Below, piece after piece: positions 59,435 to 64,000 of a DNA stretch of 64,000 nucleotides. The stretch is from positions 5,704,001 to 5,768,000 of the forward strand of contig NZ_AP026978.1 of assembly GCF_027924405.1 (NCBI RefSeq), written 5' to 3'. The notes under the pieces were generated by a model. It did no database searches. It saw only the letters and a list, made by a program, of their open reading frames with translations, and was not told the DNA's origin. The position numbers and the translations under genes were made by a program. Numbering within the stretch: the stretch's first letter is position 1; each line of letters opens with the position of its first letter. The DNA comes from Nocardia sputorum. Lineage in GTDB: Bacteria; Actinomycetota; Actinomycetes; Mycobacteriales; Mycobacteriaceae.

Positions 59435-60001
59435 ATGGCTCTCGTTGTCGTGTACGACGCCAATGTGCTGTATGGCAATACGCTGCGGGATCTACTCATC
59501 CGCCTCGCGCGGTCGGGTGCCGTACAAGCGAAGTGGACTGATCGCATCCTGGACGAGGCACTGAACAACCTGTCGGCGAAACGGCCGGACATTCCGGTCG
59601 ACCGGCTGGCCCGACTGCGCACGTTGATGAACGATGCCGTGCCGGATTGCCGAGTCTACGGATACGAACCTCTGATCGAAGCGGTGAAGCTGCCGGACCC
59701 AGATGATCGGCATGTCCTCGCAGCAGCCATCGCAGCGAAGGCGCAAGTCATCGTGACGTCCAACCTGGCGGACTTCCCGGACGATGCACTGGAACCCTGG
59801 AATATCGAGGCGAAGAGCCCCGACGATTTCCTGCTCGACCAGATCGATCTGGACGACCGTGTGGTCTGGGCGTGCATTCAGCAGATCGCCGATTCACGGA
59901 TCAACCCACCGGAAACCATCGAAGACGTGCTGGACGCTTTGGAGAACGCGGGATTGGTGGAAGCGGTCGCGAACTTGCGTGCAGGCAGGCGCGACCGCTG
60001 A
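59435..60001 (+). CDS. PIN-domain ribonuclease toxin (VapC-like)
   Basis: The 188-residue protein has a PIN domain with acidic residues at Asp8 (VVVYDANVLY), Glu41 (RILDEALNNL), Asp90/Asp91 (LPDPDDRHVLAAAI) and Asp113 (VTSNLADFP), which would bind metal and cut RNA. The C-terminal 50 residues (DDFLLDQIDLDDRVVWACIQ) are a PIN-associated tail. It belongs to the PIN_3-type toxin group rather than the shortest VapC proteins. The start is ATG two bases after the antitoxin stop. Confidence 0.88.
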   Translation: MALVVVYDANVLYGNTLRDLLIRLARSGAVQAKWTDRILDEALNNLSAKRPDIPVDRLARLRTLMNDAVPDCRVYGYEPLIEAVKLPDPDDRHVLAAAIAAKAQVIVTSNLADFPDDALEPWNIEAKSPDDFLLDQIDLDDRVVWACIQQIADSRINPPETIEDVLDALENAGLVEAVANLRAGRRDR

Positions 60002-60012
60002 CCGTCTACCGC

Positions 60013-60528
60013 TCAGCCCAAGAGCTTGGTGCGCAGGGCGTCGTCCTTTTCCAGGACCATCTGCTCTAGACCGGCCTGGAACTGTTCCATGCGGGTGCGC
60101 AGGGCCGGGTCGTGGGCGGCGAGGATGCGGGCGGCGAGCAGGCCCGCGTTGCGGGCGCCGCCGATGGAGACGGTGGCGACCGGCACGCCCGCGGGCATCT
60201 GGACGATGGACAGCAGCGAGTCCATGCCGTCGAGGTACTTGAGCGGCACCGGCACGCCGATCACCGGCAGCGGCGTCGCGGAGGCGACCATACCGGGCAG
60301 GTGGGCCGCGCCGCCCGCGCCGGCGATGACGACCTTCAATCCGCGACCCGCCGCCGACCGCGCGTAGTCGAGCATGCGCTGCGGGGTGCGGTGCGCCGAG
60401 ACGACGCCCACCTCGAAGCGGATCCCGAACTCGGCCAGAGCCTCGGCGGCCGCCTCCATCGTCGGCCAGTCGGAGTCGCTGCCCATGATCAGGCCGACAG
60501 CCGGGGCGATAGCCAGTTCTTCACTCAT
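60013..60528 (-). CDS. purE: N5-carboxyaminoimidazole ribonucleotide mutase
   Basis: The 171-residue protein starts with the class I PurE loop [20 protein letters not shown] and has [33 protein letters not shown] and the C-terminal [20 protein letters not shown]. It converts N5-CAIR to 4-carboxyaminoimidazole ribonucleotide in purine synthesis. Its ATG overlaps the purK stop by eight bases (60521-60528), so the two are co-translated. Confidence 0.97.
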   Translation of the reverse strand: MSEELAIAPAVGLIMGSDSDWPTMEAAAEALAEFGIRFEVGVVSAHRTPQRMLDYARSAAGRGLKVVIAGAGGAAHLPGMVASATPLPVIGVPVPLKYLDGMDSLLSIVQMPAGVPVATVSIGGARNAGLLAARILAAHDPALRTRMEQFQAGLEQMVLEKDDALRTKLLG

Positions 60529-61741
60529 GCGGATCCCATCCGTCGGTCCAAATCGCGTGCGACATCCAGTGCGCCGCCCGCTCGGCCTTCTCCCGGACCT
60601 CGGCCACGTCGTCGCCGAGGATGTTGACGTGCCCGATCTTGCGGTCGGGTCGTTCTCCCTTGCCGTACAGGTGCACCTTCGCCTCCGGGATCCGGGCGAA
60701 CAGGTGGTGCAGCCGCTCGTCCATCGACATCGCCGGGGCCTGCGGCGCGCCGAGGATGTTCGCCATCACGGTCACCGGGGCCAGCGGCGCGGTGTCACCG
60801 AGCGGGTAGTCGAGCACGGCGCGCAGATGCTGTTCGAACTGCCCGGTACGCGCGCCGTCCATCCCCCAGTGCCCGGAGTTGTGCGGGCGCATGGCCAGCT
60901 CGTTCACCAGCAGCTCGCCGTCGGTGGTCTCGAACAGCTCCACCGCCATGACGCCCACCACACCGAGTTCCTTGGCCAGGTTCAACGCCATGGTCTCCGC
61001 CGCCGCGGCCGTGTCCTCCGGCAGGCCGGGCGCGGGCGCGATGACCACCGCGCATTGCCCCTTCCGCTGCACCGTCTCCACCACCGGCCAGGTCGCCGCC
61101 TGCCCGAACGGCGAACGGGCCACCATCGCCGACAGTTCGCGCCGCAGGTCGATCTTCGCTTCCGCCAGCAACTGGACGCCGCGGCCGAGCTGATCGGTGA
61201 CGATCGCCGCGGCCGCGTCGGCGGACTCGGGCATCCACACGCCGCGCCCGTCGTAACCGCCGCGCACCGCCTTCAGCACGATCCGCCAGCCGTGCTCGTC
61301 GCCGAACCGCACGGCGTCGTCGACCGAGTTCACCGGGATGAACGCGGGCACGGGCAGCCCGAGTCCGCTCAGCTTGGTGCGCATCGCCAGCTTGTCCTGC
61401 GCGTAGACCAGCGCCTGCGGCGGCGGCTGCACATTGACGCCCTCGGCGACCAGCGCTTCCAAGTGCTCGGTCGGCACATGCTCGTGGTCGAAGGTCAGCG
61501 CGTGCGAGCCGACCGCCGCCTTGCGCAGCGCGGTCAGGTCGGTGTGGCTGCCGAGCACCACCTCGGGACTGACCTGCGCGGCCGGGTCGTCGGGGTTCTC
61601 GGCGAGCACGCGCAGCCGCTGGCCCAGCGCGATCGCCGCTTGATGGGTCATGCGCGCCAATTGACCGCCACCGATCATGGTGACGGTGGGCATGGCCGAT
61701 GGATCGAAGGAACGTGCGCTCACGTCGGACAATATTGTCAT
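60521..61741 (-). CDS. purK: N5-carboxyaminoimidazole ribonucleotide synthase
   Basis: The 406-residue ATP-grasp enzyme starts at or near [20 protein letters not shown] and has [20 protein letters not shown], the ATP-binding [20 protein letters not shown] and the metal-binding [20 protein letters not shown] followed by [10 protein letters not shown]. It makes N5-CAIR from AIR, bicarbonate and ATP, feeding PurE. An internal ATG at 61693 is an alternative start. It is divergent from the GtrA gene with 39 bases between. Confidence 0.96.
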   Translation of the reverse strand: MTILSDVSARSFDPSAMPTVTMIGGGQLARMTHQAAIALGQRLRVLAENPDDPAAQVSPEVVLGSHTDLTALRKAAVGSHALTFDHEHVPTEHLEALVAEGVNVQPPPQALVYAQDKLAMRTKLSGLGLPVPAFIPVNSVDDAVRFGDEHGWRIVLKAVRGGYDGRGVWMPESADAAAAIVTDQLGRGVQLLAEAKIDLRRELSAMVARSPFGQAATWPVVETVQRKGQCAVVIAPAPGLPEDTAAAAETMALNLAKELGVVGVMAVELFETTDGELLVNELAMRPHNSGHWGMDGARTGQFEQHLRAVLDYPLGDTAPLAPVTVMANILGAPQAPAMSMDERLHHLFARIPEAKVHLYGKGERPDRKIGHVNILGDDVAEVREKAERAAHWMSHAIWTDGWDPHE

Positions 61742-61780
61742 GTCCGGCGCGAATGATCGGTACCGGTACACTCCGGTCTT

Positions 61781-62320
61781 GTGTCATTCGTCGACGACGT
61801 GGTCAGCGTCCTCCCCAAGCCGCTGCAAGATATCGCGTACCGGCATCGGGAATTGATCAAGTTCGCGATCGTCGGCGCGACCACGTTCGTGATCGACAGC
61901 GGCATCTTCTACATGCTGAAGTGGACGGTGCTCGCGGAGAAACCGGTGACGGCCAAGATCATCTCCGGCGTCATCGCCGTGATCGCGTCCTACATCCTGA
62001 ACCGGGAATGGTCGTTCAAGAATCGCGGCGGACGAGAACGGCATCACGAAGCGCTGCTGTTCTTCGCAGTCAGCGGCGTCGGCGTCGTGCTGGCCTTCAC
62101 GCCGCTGTGGATTTCCAGCTATGTCTTCGACCTGCGCCAGCCCAACGTGAGCTTCACGGTCGAGAACATCGCCGACTTCATCAGCGCCTTCATCATCGGC
62201 AATCTGCTGCAGATGGCCTTCCGTTTCTGGGCGATGCGCCGCTGGGTCTTCCCGGACGAAATGAGCGAGCTCGAAGCGGAATTCGTGGACCTCGTGGAAG
62301 AGGAACTCGGCCGCGGCTGA
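61781..62320 (+). CDS. GtrA-family membrane protein (Rv3277-like)
   Basis: The 179-residue protein has four transmembrane helices with GtrA features: LIKFAIVGATTFVIDSGIFY, VIAVIASYILNREWSFKNRG (the NREWSF motif), LLFFAVSGVGVVLAFTPLWI and AFIIGNLLQMAFRFWAMRRW. It has an acidic C-terminal tail (MSELEAEFVDLVEEELG). Position beside purK matches mycobacterial Rv3277. It may help flip lipid-linked sugars for envelope polysaccharide. The start is GTG. The convergent kinase gene ends one base after it. Confidence 0.92.
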   Translation: MSFVDDVVSVLPKPLQDIAYRHRELIKFAIVGATTFVIDSGIFYMLKWTVLAEKPVTAKIISGVIAVIASYILNREWSFKNRGGRERHHEALLFFAVSGVGVVLAFTPLWISSYVFDLRQPNVSFTVENIADFISAFIIGNLLQMAFRFWAMRRWVFPDEMSELEAEFVDLVEEELGRG

Positions 62321-62321
62321 G

Positions 62322-63626
62322 TCACCGCGGCTCGGGCGCCACGGTGTTCGCCGGGCGTGCCTTCGAGGACCCGAGGAACACCGCGAACAGCGCCGGCCTG
62401 CGCCGCTGCAATTCCAATCGCCCACCGTCCGCCTCGACCAGGGCCCGCGCCAGCGCGAGCCCGACGCCGGTGGAACCGCCCGCGGAGAAGCCCCGGTCGA
62501 AGATGTGCGGGGCCAGCTCGTCGCGCACCCCGTGCCCCTCGTCGGCGACCTCGACACAGACCAGCGGCTCGCGGTCGGCCCCCGGCCGCACCGAACGCAC
62601 CGACACCGTGCAGGTGCCGCCGCCGTGCATGAGCGCATTATCCACCAGCACCGCCACCGCCTCGCGCAGCCGTGAGCCCGTGATCGGGGCGCGCAGCGAC
62701 TCGTCGCCGGTGAGCGTGAGTGTCCGGCCCGCCTCGGTGAACGGGTGGGTCCATTCGGCGACCACGCCGCGCAACTCGTCCATCACGGGCAGCGGATCGC
62801 GATCGGCCGCGTCCTCGTCGCGGGAGGCCCGGACCAGATCGTCGATCGCGTCGGTGAGCCGGTCGACCTGGGCCATGGCCTCCTCGGCCTCGTGCACCAC
62901 CTCCGGGTCGGGATGCGCGGACAGCTCGTCCAGCCGCAACCGCACGGCGGTCAGCCTGCTGCGCAGCTGATGCGACACGTCCGCCACCAGGGCGTGTTCG
63001 CGCTGGAGTCGTCCGGCGATCTCCACGGTCGCCGAGTCGAGCACGTCGGAGACGCGATCCAGTTCCGCGATGCCGTGCCTGCGCGGATCAGCCCGGAAAT
63101 CCCCCATCGCCAGCCGCGCCGCGCGCGCCGCGACGTCCCGCAGCGGATCGGCCACCCGGCGGGCGGTGACCACCGCGACCGACACCGCCGCGCCGAGCGA
63201 TGCGAGCACCGCCAGCGCGACCACCGCGACCGCTTGGCGCTGCATGGCGTGCATCGGCGCCGACGGCACCTCCAAGCGCAGCGACGCCGACTTGCCCATC
63301 GACAGCGACTCGACCAGCGGATCGGGCACCTCGGCCACACCGACATCGCGCCGGGAGGCGTTGTCCTGTTGGGACGGGTAGACGATGGTGAGCCTGCCGT
63401 TCTCGGGCACCAACGGCGCGACCGACCGGATGTCCAGTTCGCCGGACACCGTGCCGTCGCGTTCCTGCGCGATGATCTCCGTGGCGATCCGGTCCAGCCG
63501 GTTCTGCAGGTCGTTGCGCGTGATGTCCTCCACCCACAACCACGCCGTGTAGATGAGCGGCACGCCGAGCACCACCGTGGTGAGGGTCAGCACGGTGAGC
63601 ATGGAACGCAGGATCCGGCGGCGCAC
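62322..63626 (-). CDS. Two-component sensor histidine kinase
   Basis: The 434-residue protein has an N-terminal transmembrane helix (MLTVLTLTTVVLGVPLIYTA), an extracytoplasmic sensor part (about 35-125), a second helix (VAVVALAVLASLGAAVSVAV), a HAMP-like linker and the phospho-acceptor H-box ALVADVSHQLRSRLTAVRLR. The ATPase end has the N-box LREAVAVLVDNALMHG, and VADEGHGVRDE and GVGLALARALVEADGG. The signal is unknown. It starts with GTG two bases after the response-regulator stop, so the two are an operon. Confidence 0.93.
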   Translation of the reverse strand: MRRRILRSMLTVLTLTTVVLGVPLIYTAWLWVEDITRNDLQNRLDRIATEIIAQERDGTVSGELDIRSVAPLVPENGRLTIVYPSQQDNASRRDVGVAEVPDPLVESLSMGKSASLRLEVPSAPMHAMQRQAVAVVALAVLASLGAAVSVAVVTARRVADPLRDVAARAARLAMGDFRADPRRHGIAELDRVSDVLDSATVEIAGRLQREHALVADVSHQLRSRLTAVRLRLDELSAHPDPEVVHEAEEAMAQVDRLTDAIDDLVRASRDEDAADRDPLPVMDELRGVVAEWTHPFTEAGRTLTLTGDESLRAPITGSRLREAVAVLVDNALMHGGGTCTVSVRSVRPGADREPLVCVEVADEGHGVRDELAPHIFDRGFSAGGSTGVGLALARALVEADGGRLELQRRRPALFAVFLGSSKARPANTVAPEPR

Positions 63627-63627
63627 G

Positions 63628-64000
63628 TCAGTCGGTGTTCAGCCGGAATCCGACACCGCGGACGGTGACGATGCGCCGTTCGGCCATGGGGCCCTCGTCA
63701 CCGATCTTGCGGCGCAGCCAGGACATGTGCATGTCCAGCGTCTTGGAACCGCGCAGCTCCGCGTCGCCCCAGACCTCGCGCAGGATGGTCTCGCGCGGCA
63801 CCACTTGACCCGCCCGGTCGATCAGCACCTTGAGCAGCTCGTATTCCTTGTTGGCCAAACCGATTTCGACGCCGTTGACCAGCACGCGCCGCGCGGCGGG
63901 CTCCAGGCGGATGCCGCCCACCTCCACCGTGTCGTCGCCGATCCCGCTGCGCCGCAACAGCGCTCGCACCCGGGCGAGCAGCTCGGCGAGCCGGAACGGC
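63628..64000 (-). CDS. OmpR-family response regulator (N-terminus outside window)
   Basis: Only the last 124 residues are inside the window; the gene continues past 64000. Visible are the end of the receiver/linker (PFRLAELLARVRALLRRSG) and the whole winged-helix DNA-binding domain: VNGVEIGLANKEYELLKVLI, VPRETILREVWGDAELRGSK, and the wing TLDMHMSWLRRKIGDEGP to IVTVRGVGFRLNTD. It partners the histidine kinase encoded next. Confidence 0.93.
   Translation of the reverse strand, partial: PFRLAELLARVRALLRRSGIGDDTVEVGGIRLEPAARRVLVNGVEIGLANKEYELLKVLIDRAGQVVPRETILREVWGDAELRGSKTLDMHMSWLRRKIGDEGPMAERRIVTVRGVGFRLNTD

Overview
The window is chromosomal DNA of a high-GC actinomycete, most likely Nocardia or a close relative in the Mycobacteriales. 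The evidence is the uniformly GC-rich third codon positions, frequent GTG starts, a DtxR/IdeR-type iron box, a mycothiol-dependent-enzyme family member, an F420-type nitroreductase, and gene orders known from Mycobacterium (bkdABC; fadE25 / purE / purK / GtrA). No species name can be read from the sequence.

Layout. 0.3-9.2 kb: a small hypothetical, a SnoaL-like protein, a Pro-rich membrane protein, an exported metallophosphoesterase, a three-gene ferric-iron ABC importer behind an IdeR-like box, tRNA-Cys, a MarR regulator and a membrane-anchored Hsp70-like protein. 9.2-14.9 kb (minus): a tightly coupled valine-degradation operon, mmsA / acyl-CoA dehydrogenase / repeat ORF / 3-hydroxyisobutyryl-CoA hydrolase / mmsB / enoyl-CoA hydratase. 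16.4 kb: fused isobutyryl-CoA mutase icmF, whose upstream region shares a 21-bp operator-like motif with mmsA. 19.8-29.9 kb: amidohydrolase, DUF3224 protein, BtuF-like protein, SWIM protein plus SNF2 helicase, sulfurtransferase, BenE-like transporter and an SDR, the last two separated by a perfect heptamer satellite. 30-34 kb: an Lrp regulator divergent from bkdA-bkdB-bkdC, the branched-chain 2-oxoacid dehydrogenase. 34-47.6 kb: thioesterase/AraC, MFS, nitroreductase, LppU-like protein, AAA ATPase, the pntAA-pntAB-pntB transhydrogenase, HIT, mycothiol-type enzyme, S51 peptidase, GtrA and a FAD oxidase.

47.6-53.2 kb looks like an accessory islet: a GNAT-like protein, a comparatively A+T-rich GNAT-fold protein coupled to a 65-aa partner (possible effector/immunity pair), a DUF397/XRE pair, uncharacterised genes, an epoxide hydrolase behind a large inverted repeat, and an orphan barstar. 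53.2-64 kb returns to core genes (fadE25 and a TetR gene with paired palindromes, an ECF41 sigma factor with its oxidoreductase, purE/purK, GtrA, a two-component system), interrupted by an HTH/PIN toxin-antitoxin module.

How the genes work together. The window holds a nearly complete valine route: BkdABC makes isobutyryl-CoA, the operon dehydrogenase makes methacrylyl-CoA, the hydratase, hydrolase, MmsB and MmsA carry it to propionyl-CoA, and IcmF can divert isobutyryl-CoA to butyryl-CoA. The most unusual structure is a four-copy, 75-bp in-frame tandem repeat inside that operon, forming a 100-codon frame coupled at both ends to the flanking enzyme genes.
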